64,000 nucleotides of DNA from Sandaracinus sp. (lineage in GTDB: Bacteria > Myxococcota_A > Polyangia > Polyangiales > Houyiibacteriaceae). Shown here piece after piece: positions 44,223 through 53,329 of this stretch. Location of the stretch: assembly GCA_020633125.1 (NCBI GenBank), contig JACKEH010000004.1:62001-126000 (forward strand), written 5' to 3'. A program made the translations under genes and the position numbers. The notes under the pieces were generated by a model. That model saw nothing but the letters and a program-made list of their open reading frames with translations, was not told where the DNA came from and searched no databases. Numbering within the stretch: the stretch's first letter is position 1; every line of letters begins with the position of its first letter.

Positions 44223-44313
44223 CGGAGGCGCGAAGTCCCGATTTTCTCGATGAATCTCACGTGGATCGGTCCTTGCTGAACGACCGTCACAGAGGCGACG
44301 AATGGAGGCCACG

Positions 44314-46563
44314 ATGCGACGAATGGGATGGGCTCGAGCGGTGCTACCGCTCCTGTGCGCGGCGGGGATGGCCGTGGGATGCGGGGGCGGTGACCCCGGC
44401 GAGAGCGTGCTCCCCGGTGTGGAGGCGTTGGTGTTCGTCAAGCGGTCCTTCGTGACCGACTCGGGCGACCACTCCGTCACCGGCGGCGCGAGCCAGACCA
44501 TCGACTACCTGCGCTACGTGCCGGGTGGCGGTGTCTTCGTGCTCGAGCCCCCGACGCCGAACGGCACGCTTCGAAACCTCACCGAGAGCTTCGAAGGCGT
44601 CGACGTCAACGGCATCGACCTCAGCTTCGACGCGACCCAGGTCGTGTTCTCGATGCGGACGGCGGGCGACTCGCACTACCACATCTACGTCGGCAACGTG
44701 GACGGCTCCGAGGTTCGGCAGCTGACCTTCGGCGACTGGCACGACGTCAAGCCGATCTTCGTGCCGGGCGACCGCATCGCGTTCGTCACGAACCAGCCCT
44801 ACACGCCGATGGGCACACGCGCCGACGAGTACAACCACAGCCGCGTCGTCACGCAGATCGCCACGATCTCGCAGCAGAGCGGTGACGCGGACCGTCGCCT
44901 CTGCGCGCAGAACCTCAGCCACAGCGCGGACCCCTTCCTCATGAGCGACGGCCGCATCGGCTTCTCTCGTTGGGAGCACCTCGGGCCGGTCAACGACGTC
45001 AAGCTCATGGCGATGAACGTCGACTGCTCGCAGATGGTCGGTCTCGCGGGCACGGGTGGTAAGCCGGGCAACAGCCTCGTGCAGTTCCACGAGGTCGATC
45101 CGGGCCGCTTCATCGGCGTCGTCACCAGCCGCCGCGGCACCATTCAGGCCGGCGCGCTCGTGGCGCTCGACGCTCGCGCGGAAGCGGGCGGCGTCGGTGG
45201 CATCACCATCGACGAGCAGAACGCGCGCTTCGACGTTCTCACGCCGCAGGTGCCGACCGGCATGGAGAGCCCGCCGAGTGGCGTGGGCCGCTACCGTCGT
45301 CCCTTCCCGCTGGACGACGAGAACTACCTCGTCGCGTGGGCCGACGGCGACGTCAACGAGCGCAACGAGCTCGCGGCCACCGCCCCGAATTTCGGCATCT
45401 ACCTCTGGAACGCGGAGAACCGTCAGCGCACGCTCGTGTACGACGACCCGGGCTTCTGGGACACCTACGCCATTCCCGTGCGTCCGCGTGACATCCCGCC
45501 CGTGCATCCCGGCGTGCTTCGCCCGGCGCCCGACGAGAGCGAGCCCGCCATCCTCGGCTCGGTCGACGTCACGGTCACCGGCCTCGCGGAGAGCGTCCGC
45601 GGCGGTCAGTTCACGGGTCAGTCGCTCGACGAGGCGCTCGACCAGACCTCGCGTGTCCGCATCATCGAGGGCTTCTCCTCGGAGATCGGTCCGGTCGGTC
45701 AGTTCGGTCTGACCATGCACGAAGGTGCCGCGATCGTCGGCGAGGCGCAGGTCTACGCGGACGGTTCGTGGGAGGCGGCGGTTCCCGCGCGTCTGCCCTA
45801 CCACCTTCAGACCATCGACCGCTTCGACATGGCCATCCGCAACCAGATGCTGTGGATTCAGGCGATGCCGGGCGAAGAGCGTCGCTGCGGCGGCTGCCAC
45901 GAGAGCCGCACCGGCCAGGTCCTCCCGCGCGGTGGTGTCGCCACGACGCTCGCGCAGCAGGCGGGTCCGCAGGACTTCATCCGCTCCATCCCGGATCGCG
46001 TGGAGATTCCCTGGGCCGGTGCCGCGACGACCGAGGACAACCTCCAGGACGTCTTCGACCGCAACTGCATCAGCTGTCACGACGGTGGGGCGAGCGACCC
46101 CTACGCAGGCCGCTTCTACACGGTCAACATCACGACCGACGAGGGTGAGGAGCTCGAGTACGAGATTCCCTACCTCCTCCTCACGGACGAGCCGGTCAAC
46201 GCCTACTACGAGATGGAGACCGTCCAGTACCCGGCGTCCTACGTCTCGCTGCTCTACCCCTCGGCGATGATGGGTGACGTCACGGCGACCGGCGACGTGG
46301 CCCCCGAGTGGGTGACCCCGGGCCTCGCGCGTACCTCGCGTCTCGTCGAGGTGCTCAACATCAACTCGAACGCCAACCCCGACGAGTGGGCCTGGGAGCG
46401 CGCTGGCACTCCGAGCCACCCCGAGGACGTGGGCGGTGCGCCCGTGTCCCGCGAGGACCGCGTGCGACTCATCCAGATGGCCGACCTCGGTGGTCAGTAC
46501 TGGTCGCGTCGCAACGTCGAAGGCGCCGATCGCTGGGCCTCCGAGACCCCCACCTACGACTGA
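44314..46563 (+). CDS. PD40 and dihaem cytochrome lipoprotein, HzsA-related
   Basis: 749 residues; ATG at 44314 follows GGAGG by five bases (ATG at 44302 also possible). The signal peptide ends MAVGC. Residues about 30-420 resemble the PD40/TolB-like beta-propeller of hydrazine-synthase alpha-subunit (HzsA)-related proteins: EALVFVKRSF, GGGVFVLEPPTPNGTLRNLT, GIDLSFDATQVVFSMR, HIYVGNVDGSEVRQLTFGD, DPFLMSDGRIGFSRWEHL. After that, two c-type haem motifs occur: C525-GG-C528-H529 and C585-IS-C588-H589. HzsA-like sequences are common in bacteria that do not do anammox and their role is unknown; hydrazine formation should not be assumed. First gene of a cluster with the HEAT protein 17 bp downstream. 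Confidence 0.8.
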   Translation: MRRMGWARAVLPLLCAAGMAVGCGGGDPGESVLPGVEALVFVKRSFVTDSGDHSVTGGASQTIDYLRYVPGGGVFVLEPPTPNGTLRNLTESFEGVDVNGIDLSFDATQVVFSMRTAGDSHYHIYVGNVDGSEVRQLTFGDWHDVKPIFVPGDRIAFVTNQPYTPMGTRADEYNHSRVVTQIATISQQSGDADRRLCAQNLSHSADPFLMSDGRIGFSRWEHLGPVNDVKLMAMNVDCSQMVGLAGTGGKPGNSLVQFHEVDPGRFIGVVTSRRGTIQAGALVALDARAEAGGVGGITIDEQNARFDVLTPQVPTGMESPPSGVGRYRRPFPLDDENYLVAWADGDVNERNELAATAPNFGIYLWNAENRQRTLVYDDPGFWDTYAIPVRPRDIPPVHPGVLRPAPDESEPAILGSVDVTVTGLAESVRGGQFTGQSLDEALDQTSRVRIIEGFSSEIGPVGQFGLTMHEGAAIVGEAQVYADGSWEAAVPARLPYHLQTIDRFDMAIRNQMLWIQAMPGEERRCGGCHESRTGQVLPRGGVATTLAQQAGPQDFIRSIPDRVEIPWAGAATTEDNLQDVFDRNCISCHDGGASDPYAGRFYTVNITTDEGEELEYEIPYLLLTDEPVNAYYEMETVQYPASYVSLLYPSAMMGDVTATGDVAPEWVTPGLARTSRLVEVLNINSNANPDEWAWERAGTPSHPEDVGGAPVSREDRVRLIQMADLGGQYWSRRNVEGADRWASETPTYD

Positions 46564-46580
46564 CAGGAAGGAGACGCGTC

Positions 46581-47495
46581 ATGAACTCGTTCAAACAAAC
46601 CCTCCGACGTGCGGCCTTCCTCTCGCTGCTGACGGCCCTCGCGCTGCCGGCCGTGGGTGCCGCCCAACCCGAGCTCCAAGAGATCGTGGTCCACGACCGC
46701 GCTCGCGGAGAGCTCAGCCCCGGCACGCAGGCTCCGAGCCCGGACCAGCTGATGACGGCCATCGAGAGCAACACGGCGCCGACCACGCTCGTCGCGTTGC
46801 TCGAGTACGGCGAGCGCGTCGAGTGCCACGCCTGCGTGCCGCTCCTCCAGCGCGCGCTCCTGGAGCACCGCGATCCCGAGGTGCGTCGCATCTCGGCGTG
46901 GTGGCTCCGCCACCGGATCTTCGCCCTCGCGCCCATCATGGCGCAGATGCAGACGGTCCTCGCGACGGACGCCTCGGCGACGCGTCGTGCCCGTGCCGCG
47001 ATGGCGCTCGGGGAGTTCATGGACCCGAGCGGCTTCACCTTCCTCCGCGACGCGGCGATGGGTGATACGGCGCCCGAGGTTCGTGCCGCGGCGGTGACGG
47101 CCCTCGGTCGTCTCAACCACGGCGGGGCGCTCCCGGTGCTCTCGGCGGCGCTCGCCGACACGGCGGTCGAAGTTCGTCGCGCGGCGATCTCGCAGGTGCT
47201 GCTCGTCAACTTCTACCGCGACGAGACGGCGCTCATGGGCGCGCTCGTCGACGACGACGCGGAGATTCGGATGCGTGCGGCGCGTTTGCTCGGCACCTTC
47301 CGTACCTCCGAGGCGGTGCCCGCGCTCGTGGGCATGCTCGAGACCGACGGGAACACGCGCGTTCGCCAGGCGGCCGCGTGGGCGCTCGGTCGCATCGGCG
47401 GCGAGACCGCGCGCGGCGCGCTTCGTACGGCGATGACGGCCGAGGGAGATTCGCTGGTGCAGAACGCGATCGAGGTCGCGCTCGCGATGCGATGA
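46581..47495 (+). CDS. exported HEAT-repeat protein
   Basis: 304 residues. AGGAAGGAG precedes the ATG at 46581. The signal peptide ends AVGAAQ. A Cys pair (C82-HA-C85, VECHACVPLL) is followed by HEAT/ARM-like helical repeats of about 30 residues with the pattern D..A.VR..A..ALG (APEVRAAAVTALGRL, AVEVRRAAISQVL, DAEIRMRAARLLG, NTRVRQAAAWALGRIGG). It follows the PD40 lipoprotein by 17 bp and ends at a strong hairpin, so the two genes are an operon. Inferred role: periplasmic scaffold for the haem proteins on both sides. Confidence 0.82.
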   Translation: MNSFKQTLRRAAFLSLLTALALPAVGAAQPELQEIVVHDRARGELSPGTQAPSPDQLMTAIESNTAPTTLVALLEYGERVECHACVPLLQRALLEHRDPEVRRISAWWLRHRIFALAPIMAQMQTVLATDASATRRARAAMALGEFMDPSGFTFLRDAAMGDTAPEVRAAAVTALGRLNHGGALPVLSAALADTAVEVRRAAISQVLLVNFYRDETALMGALVDDDAEIRMRAARLLGTFRTSEAVPALVGMLETDGNTRVRQAAAWALGRIGGETARGALRTAMTAEGDSLVQNAIEVALAMR

Positions 47496-47560
47496 ACGTC
47501 TCGACGACGACCCCGCGTCGTGCTTCGGCCGCGCTCCTCGAGGGCGCGCGCGGGTGACGA

Positions 47561-47596
47561 AACGAAGGCTCCGACGAAGGTCGGGGCCTTCGTTCG
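47561..47596 (+). terminator. long hairpin after the HEAT gene
   Basis: AACGAAGGC (47561-47569)-T-CCGAC (47571-47575) pairs with GTCGG (47580-47584)-G-GCCTTCGTT (47586-47594); the T47570/G47585 position can wobble-pair, giving a 15-bp stem with a GAAG loop. The trailing T-run is short, so termination may be weak. Confidence 0.6.
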
Positions 47597-47731
47597 TGCG
47601 GGGAGGGCCCGGTCCGGCGGCGGTGGAGGCCGGGGTGACGACGTGACGTCACGTCAGGGCCAGAGAACGTGGACGCTTCGGGGGAGGACTTCGCGCCGAA
47701 TCGAGCGCGCGAAACGGGATTCGGGTGATGT

Positions 47732-50700
47732 ATGCTGAACGCGATGCGAGCTTCGGGATGCGTGGCGCTTCTGCTCGGACTCGTCGTCGTCGGTTGCGAC
47801 GACGTGCCCCCTCCGGGCGGGTCGTACTTCGACGAGCGAATCCAACCGGCCTTCGACGTCGGATGCGCGATTCAGACGAACGGATGCCACGTCGACAACG
47901 GCGGCTCGGCGACCGGCAACCTCGACCTGTCGAGCTACGACTCGTTGATGCGGCGCGAGGACACGCTCCCGCCCTACGGTCCGTACTCGGTGGGCCTGCT
48001 CTTGCTCAAGGGCGGCGACGACATCGAGGTCGCCGTCGAGACGTGGGACCCCGACCCCACGAGCGGCTCGCGCATCGCGCGAATCGAGACGGACATTCGA
48101 CACAACGCGGGCGCGTTGATCCGTCGTTCGTCGTCGGGCTACGCCGAGATCAAGCGTTGGATCGAAGAGGGTCACCAACGGACGGGCGTGCCGGACGAGA
48201 CGCTTCAGCCAAACCTCGGTTCGTGTGTGTCTGGCCCCGGCGAGGGCTACGGCTTCGATCCCTCCGCCCCGCCGGCGGACGACGAGTCGTACACGCGCTT
48301 CGTCTCCAACGTGCAGCCGCTGCTGCGTGAGAACTGTGCGGGCTCGAGCTGCCATGGCAACGGCTTCGCGGATCTCTACCTCGCGTGCGGCGACAGCGAG
48401 GCCGAGCTTCGGTGGAACTACTTCGCCACGCTCAGCCACGTGACGACGCCGGTCTCGACCTCGGGGCTTCTGCGCCGTCCGCTCTCGACGCTTGCGGGCG
48501 GCACCTTCCACGAGGGCGGCAACGTGCTCTCGTCGACGGAGGACTCGCGTTACCAGACGCTCCTCGCCTGGGCCGAGGACGTCGCGACCCGTCGTCCCGA
48601 GGTGCTCGTGGACGACGATCCGGATCCGGGTCTGCGTTTCTTCGCCAACCGCGTGCAGCCGGTGCTCGTGCGCGAAGGCTGCATGTTCATGAACTGCCAC
48701 TCGGTGGCGATGTTCCACGAGCTGCGCTTTCAGGGCGGCGACCAAGGCGTGTTCTCGCGCATCGGCACCCGGCGCAACCACCACATCTCGCGCTTGAGCT
48801 TGGCGCTCGAGTCCGAGAACCCGAACGACAGCCGCATCATCGCGAAGAACCTGTACGCGGCGCAGGACGTGCCCGGGGCGCAAGGCATGCCGCATCGCGG
48901 TGGCTCGCTCTTCGAAGACTTCAGCGCCGACGGCGACCTCAACCCGGCGACGCCGGACGATTGCGTGGGCTTCGACGCCGACGCCGGCGACCTCAACGAA
49001 GTTCCTGCGTACTGCGTGCTCGCGCGCTGGCATCAGATCGAGCGCGAGGAGGCCATCGCGCGCGGTGAGCTCTTCCCCGAGGCAGCGCCGGTTCAAGACT
49101 TGGTTTGGGTCGCCCGCCCGATGGGCGTCGGGGACGTGCGCGACTTCGACACCTTCCGCGGTGGCGCCGACCTCCGCGCCGCGCCGCTCACCGTTGACGC
49201 CGACGGCGCGATGACGCTCGGCACCTCGACGAGCTTGCTCGGAGGCTGTGGGCTCTCCGGCAGCGTGGACGTTCGCAACCCGGCGGTGAGCTGGGACGGA
49301 AGCCGCATCGCGTTCGCGGCGCGCACGAGCGCGAGCGAGCCGCTTCGTCTGTATTGGATGAGCGCGGACGGCTCGGGCTGCGAACCGGTTCCCGGTGTCG
49401 CGGCGGGGAGCACCGAAGAGAACGGCATCTTGATCCACGACTTCGATCCGGCCTTCGCGCCCGACGGACGCCTCGTGTTCGCGAGCACGCGCGGCAACGT
49501 GGATGGCGACGTCGACTACCGTGGGCCGACGCGAACCCCGGCCGCGATGCAGCCGAATGCGAACCTCTTCGTGCGCGAAGGCGACGGCATCCGGCAGCTC
49601 ACCTTCCTCCTCAACCAAGAGGTGGCGCCCAACTTCATGGGCGACGGTCGCCTGATCTTCACCGCCGAGAAGCGTGAGCCCGACTTCCATCAGCTCGCGC
49701 TGCGTCGTCAGAACCTCGACGGTGGTGACTACCACCCGCTCTTCGCGCAACGCGCCTCGGTCGGCTTCGACGCCGCGACGGAAGTCGTCGAGCTGCCGAA
49801 CCGAAACCTCGCGTTCGTCGCGGCGCCGCTCGGGTCCGCCGACGGTGCCGGCACGATCGTCGTGACGAACCGATCGGTCGGACCGGACCAAGCCGATCGA
49901 CCCGCGCAACGCGACTACGTGCACTCGATGTTCGTGCCGGTGCCCGGGGCGCTCGGTGGCATCGCCGGCGTGCCTGGTGGGCCGACCACCCGCGGCGCGT
50001 TCCGAAGCCCCGCGATCACCCCGGGGTCACGGCTCGTTGTCAGCTGCGACACCGGTGCGACGGATCTGAGCGCGGGACCCTTCGCGTGGCAGCTCTGCGA
50101 GCTCGACCCGCGCACGGGCGCGATTCGGGAGCTCGGCGGCGACGCCGGCATGGCGAACGTCGAAGCGGTCGCGGTCTTCGCGCGCGCGGACAACGGCATC
50201 TTCAAGTCGAAGATCGACGAGGTGAACGGCACCTCGCGCATCGATCCTTCGCGCGACGGAGCGCTCCTGCACTTCCTCGACTTCCCGCTCCTCGCGACGT
50301 TGCTCTTCGAGAACGTGCGCGGCGAGCGCCGCATCGATCCGGAGGTGGGCTCGGCGCGAATCCTCGAGGTCCGGCCGCCCCCGAGCTCCGCGCGGAGCTT
50401 CGGAGACGTCACGGCGCAGGTCGTCTCGGACGCCTACGGCCAGGTCTTCGTGGACTACCAGATCCTCGGCGACATCCCGCTTCGTGCGGACGGCTCGGGC
50501 ATTGCCCGCATGCCCGCGGGTCGGCCCTTCTTGCTGCAGCCGCTCACCAGTGGTGGGGCTCCGCTCGTCTTCGGCGAAGGCGCGCCGTTCACGGGCGAGA
50601 TCGTCCAGCGCGAGCAGATGCAGCTCTACCCGGGCGAAGCGCTGAACCAGTCGATGCCCCGGCGACTCTTCAACGGGCTCTGTGGCACCTGCCACGGCAG

Positions 50701-50800
50701 CATCTCGGGCCGCGAGCTGGACTCGGCGGTGCGAATCGACGTCCTCACCGGCGCGTCGCGGACGCTCTCCTTCGACGACGAGCCCATCGATCTCCGCTGA
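47732..50800 (+). CDS. large lipoprotein with four haem-type Cys-His motifs and PD40 repeats
   Basis: 1022 residues; ATG at 47732 (47744 gives four fewer residues and a cleaner signal). Signal ends VVVGC (C22). Motifs: RIQP..C45-x6-C52-H53, NVQP..C202-x4-C207-H208, RVQP..C317-x4-C322-H323, each after an [IV]QP lead-in, then a standard C984-GT-C987-H988 near the end. In between (about 500-700) are PD40/TolB-like propeller repeats (NPAVSWDGSRIAFAA, DFDPAFAPDGRLVFAS, QLTFLLNQEVAPNFMGDGRLIFTAEK). Three of the four motifs have wider spacing than CxxCH, so haem attachment there needs proof. It is the third gene of the 44-51 kb cluster, after a hairpin. Confidence 0.78.
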   Translation: MLNAMRASGCVALLLGLVVVGCDDVPPPGGSYFDERIQPAFDVGCAIQTNGCHVDNGGSATGNLDLSSYDSLMRREDTLPPYGPYSVGLLLLKGGDDIEVAVETWDPDPTSGSRIARIETDIRHNAGALIRRSSSGYAEIKRWIEEGHQRTGVPDETLQPNLGSCVSGPGEGYGFDPSAPPADDESYTRFVSNVQPLLRENCAGSSCHGNGFADLYLACGDSEAELRWNYFATLSHVTTPVSTSGLLRRPLSTLAGGTFHEGGNVLSSTEDSRYQTLLAWAEDVATRRPEVLVDDDPDPGLRFFANRVQPVLVREGCMFMNCHSVAMFHELRFQGGDQGVFSRIGTRRNHHISRLSLALESENPNDSRIIAKNLYAAQDVPGAQGMPHRGGSLFEDFSADGDLNPATPDDCVGFDADAGDLNEVPAYCVLARWHQIEREEAIARGELFPEAAPVQDLVWVARPMGVGDVRDFDTFRGGADLRAAPLTVDADGAMTLGTSTSLLGGCGLSGSVDVRNPAVSWDGSRIAFAARTSASEPLRLYWMSADGSGCEPVPGVAAGSTEENGILIHDFDPAFAPDGRLVFASTRGNVDGDVDYRGPTRTPAAMQPNANLFVREGDGIRQLTFLLNQEVAPNFMGDGRLIFTAEKREPDFHQLALRRQNLDGGDYHPLFAQRASVGFDAATEVVELPNRNLAFVAAPLGSADGAGTIVVTNRSVGPDQADRPAQRDYVHSMFVPVPGALGGIAGVPGGPTTRGAFRSPAITPGSRLVVSCDTGATDLSAGPFAWQLCELDPRTGAIRELGGDAGMANVEAVAVFARADNGIFKSKIDEVNGTSRIDPSRDGALLHFLDFPLLATLLFENVRGERRIDPEVGSARILEVRPPPSSARSFGDVTAQVVSDAYGQVFVDYQILGDIPLRADGSGIARMPAGRPFLLQPLTSGGAPLVFGEGAPFTGEIVQREQMQLYPGEALNQSMPRRLFNGLCGTCHGSISGRELDSAVRIDVLTGASRTLSFDDEPIDLR

Positions 50801-50843
50801 GCCTTCGAGCCCTCGATTCGAGCCACGCCTCGATGGGAGCCAC

Positions 50844-50875
50844 GGCTCGATTCGAGCCGCACCTCGAATCGAGCC
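50844..50875. repeat. perfect 13-bp hairpin after the PD40 gene
   Basis: GGCTCGATTCGAG (50844-50856) and CTCGAATCGAGCC (50863-50875) around a CCGCAC loop; similar CTCGATTCGAGCC-type fragments precede it from 50814. It is probably a terminator-like structure or the remains of a small repeat; no T-run follows. Confidence 0.55.
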
Positions 50876-50944
50876 TCCGTGGGCGAGGGCGGGCGCGCCT
50901 CCTGGGCGCACGACGGCGCAACAGAGTGCTATGCTCGCGCGCGC

Positions 50945-51496
50945 GTGCCCCTTCCGACCCTGATCTGCCTCACCTTCGCGTCGGGTATCGCTGCTGCGCT
51001 CGCGTCTCGGGTCGAGCTTCGAGTCAGCCCCCGTCCGCCGCTGCTCACACGGAGCTTCGGCGCGTTCGTGATCGCGACCGCGTGGGTCACCGTCCCGGTC
51101 GGGCTCTATTTCTACGTCTTTCACGGCGATTGGTTCCTGCTCTACACGCTGGACGTGGAGCAGATCCCCTCGGCCCTCGCGCTGATCGGGTTCGTTCTCC
51201 TCGGTGGCGTCGGGGCGATCGGCTTCGCGCTCGGGGCGAGCCTCACCCGCAACCAACGCGACACCCTCGGCGGAGCCCTCGCGGCGCTCGGGGTGTTGGC
51301 GGGCGGTGCGACCGTGCTGCTCGCCCGCGGGAGGCTCGGGCTCGTCGGCGACTTCACCCAATGGGAGGGCCGCTTCGGCCTCGTGCCCTTCGACGAAGCG
51401 CCCACCCTGCAAGGCGCCGTGCTCGGGGCCGCGATCCTCTTGGTGGGACACGGCTTCCTCCTCGCAAGGCTTTCGTTCGGTGGGCGCCGCGCGTGA
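50945..51496 (+). CDS. membrane protein of unknown function
   Basis: 183 residues from a GTG at 50945, chosen because the upstream open frame has no coding features. Four or five hydrophobic helices are seen (about 4-22, 33-52, 65-95, 100-125 and 150-172) with a loop containing YVFHGDWFLLYTLDVEQIPS. The family is not recognised. It is close to the DUF4398 gene in the same direction. Confidence 0.6.
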   Translation: MPLPTLICLTFASGIAAALASRVELRVSPRPPLLTRSFGAFVIATAWVTVPVGLYFYVFHGDWFLLYTLDVEQIPSALALIGFVLLGGVGAIGFALGASLTRNQRDTLGGALAALGVLAGGATVLLARGRLGLVGDFTQWEGRFGLVPFDEAPTLQGAVLGAAILLVGHGFLLARLSFGGRRA

Positions 51497-51562
51497 CCCG
51501 AACCCGGACCCCGACCAAGACGAGCATGGCAACACCGAGCGGGCCTCACGATGGGAACGACG

Positions 51563-51590
51563 TTGACCCTTCGGGCTCGCGCCTGGTAAT
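51563..51590 (+). promoter_or_regulatory. possible sigma-70-like promoter, leaderless
   Basis: TTGACC (51563-51568), a 16-base spacer, then GGTAAT (51585-51590). Transcription would begin about seven bases later, essentially at the ATG at 51601, which has no ribosome-binding site. Confidence 0.35.
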
Positions 51591-51600
51591 CGTTCCAACG

Positions 51601-51912
51601 ATGTTCCGGGCTCTCCGCCTCGCGGTGGTGGTGTTGGCGCTCGCGCCCGCTTGCGCGCCGACCGTGTATTCGGTGCACGTGTTGCCGGCGTCTCGGGTCG
51701 TCGAAGAGGCCGAAGAGGCCGGCGCCGCGGAGCATGCCCCCTACGAGTACTACTTCGCCCGCGCGCACCTCGAGCAGGCGCGGGTCGCGGCAGCCGAGTC
51801 GGCCTATCAAGACGCGATTCGCTACGCGAAGATCGCCGCCGAGCATGGCCGCGCCGCCCAGCGACGCGCACGAGAGAGCATGCGCCGCGCGCGAAACCAG
51901 GAGCGCCCGTGA
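51601..51912 (+). CDS. DUF4398-like lipoprotein
   Basis: 103 residues. The signal peptide ends LAPAC (C18). The mature part is helical, with EEAEEAGAAEHAPYEYYFARAHLEQARVAAAESAYQDAIRYAKIAAEHGRAA (described in parts), the pattern of DUF4398 proteins that accompany OmpA-type proteins. Its stop overlaps the GTG of the next gene (GTGA), so it is coupled to the broken OmpA gene. Likely a periplasmic partner on the outer membrane. Confidence 0.75.
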   Translation: MFRALRLAVVVLALAPACAPTVYSVHVLPASRVVEEAEEAGAAEHAPYEYYFARAHLEQARVAAAESAYQDAIRYAKIAAEHGRAAQRRARESMRRARNQERP

Positions 51913-53092
51913 GCTCGTTCCTTCGTCGTACCGCGATGGGGCCTCAGGTGGTCCGGCGAGCCCCGGTTCGTGTCCTCGCGTTGGGCTCGGTGTCGCGTTG
52001 GTCGTCGCCTGCGCACCCGCTTCGCGGATGGAGGGCCGAATCTCCGGCCTTCGCCAGGTGATCGAAGAAGCCGAGGCGAACGGCGCCCGCGATTGCGCGC
52101 CGCGCGAGCTCGCCTTGGCGCGTGCGCACCTCGGTTTCGCCGAAGATCCTTCTCGAACGAGGCTTTCCGCAGCGGGCCGAAGACGAGTTCGTGCTCGCCG
52201 AGCCGAACGCCCGCGCCGCCTTCACGCTCAGCCCGCCCACGCGATGCCTCGTCCGGCCGGAGGAGCCGGAGCCGGTGCCGGAGCCCCAGCCGGGCGACCG
52301 TGACGGCGACGGAATCCTCGATCCCTCGGACTCCTGCCCCGATCAGCCGGAAGACTTCGACGCGTGGGAGGACGAGGACGGTTGCCCCGACGACCAGGAC
52401 GTCGACGGCGACGGCATCCCGGACACCCGCGATCTCTGCGTCCTCGAGCCCGAGGACCTCGACGGCCGTGCGACGCCGACGGCTGTCCAGACCCGGACGA
52501 CGACCTCGACGGGGTCGCCGACACCAGCGACCGCTGCCCCACCGACCCCGAGGACCGCGACGGATACCTCGACGAGGACGGCTGCCCCGACGGCGACGAC
52601 GACCAGGACGGCGTGCTCGACGGCGACGACGACTGCCCGGACGAGCCCGGTACGGCGGCCGAGCGCGGCTGCCCGCGGGTCTACCAGGCGGTCCAGGTCA
52701 CCCGCACCCACGTCCGCATCACCCAGCAGGTCCACTTCGCGACGAACCGCGCGGTGATCCTCCCCGACTCCTTCACGCTGCTGAACACGGTCGCGCAGGT
52801 GCTTCGGGACTACCCCGAGATCTCGCTCGAGGTCCAGGGTCATACCGACGACCGCGGCAGCGACCGTCACAACATGCGCCTCTCGCAGCAGCGAGCGGAC
52901 GCGGTTCGCGACTACCTCTTGCGCCAGGGCATCGCGCAGGAGCGTCTCGTGTCGCGTGGCTACGGAGAGACCCAGCCGATGGAGTCGAACCGAACCCCCG
53001 AGGGCCGCGCCGCGAACCGACGTGTCGAGTTCGTCCGCACGGACGAGGCCGCGCGCCGCTACCGCGAAGAGCAGGGCGCCGCGATTCCCTGA
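51909..53092 (+). pseudogene. OmpA-family lipoprotein with DUF4398-like part and type-3 repeats, three apparent frameshifts
   Basis: The gene starts GTG at 51909 in frame 3, shifts near 51984-51989 to the frame that encodes the lipobox LVVAC and ELALARAHLGFA, shifts near 52142 to the frame of ILLERGFPQRAEDEFVLAEPNARAAF and then calcium-binding-type DxDGDGxxD repeats (about 52290-52465), and shifts again near 52470 back to the frame holding the later repeats and a complete OmpA C-terminal domain (QVHFATNRAVILPDSFTLLN, LEVQGHTDDRGSDRHNMRLSQQRADAVRDYL; about 52735-53060). Read through, it is a DUF4398-thrombospondin type 3-OmpA peptidoglycan-binding protein. The shifts are either sequencing or assembly errors, or the gene is dead. 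Confidence 0.7.
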
Positions 53093-53329
53093 GCCGCCGG
53101 CGGCGTTCCTGGGGCGGGCTGTCCGGGTCCAGACCTGCCCGCGCGGTGCGCAATTCGGAGGCGCTGGATCGTGAGGAACGCGGCGAAACCGCCGGGTTCG
53201 CGCACAGGATCTCGGTCTTCGACCCCCGAAAATCCCGCGCTGCGGCTCCTCGGAGCCTCGTTCCCAGCAGAAGACGAGAAAAAAATCCACGGTCCTGCTA
53301 TGACTCGCGGTCGCGTGATGGTGGACCGC

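Noticed and set aside
44344..46419. Long antisense frame opposite the HzsA-related gene
   Set aside because: Rich in Asp/Val/Arg without recognisable motifs; the plus strand has CxxCH and PD40 motifs and a ribosome-binding site.
44314..46563. Functional hydrazine synthase
   Set aside because: Only HzsA-like propeller and two haem motifs; no HzsB or HzsC partners and no anammox genes.
47654..49924. 756-codon antisense frame opposite the 47.7-kb gene
   Set aside because: Same shadow effect of third-position G/C; no family features.
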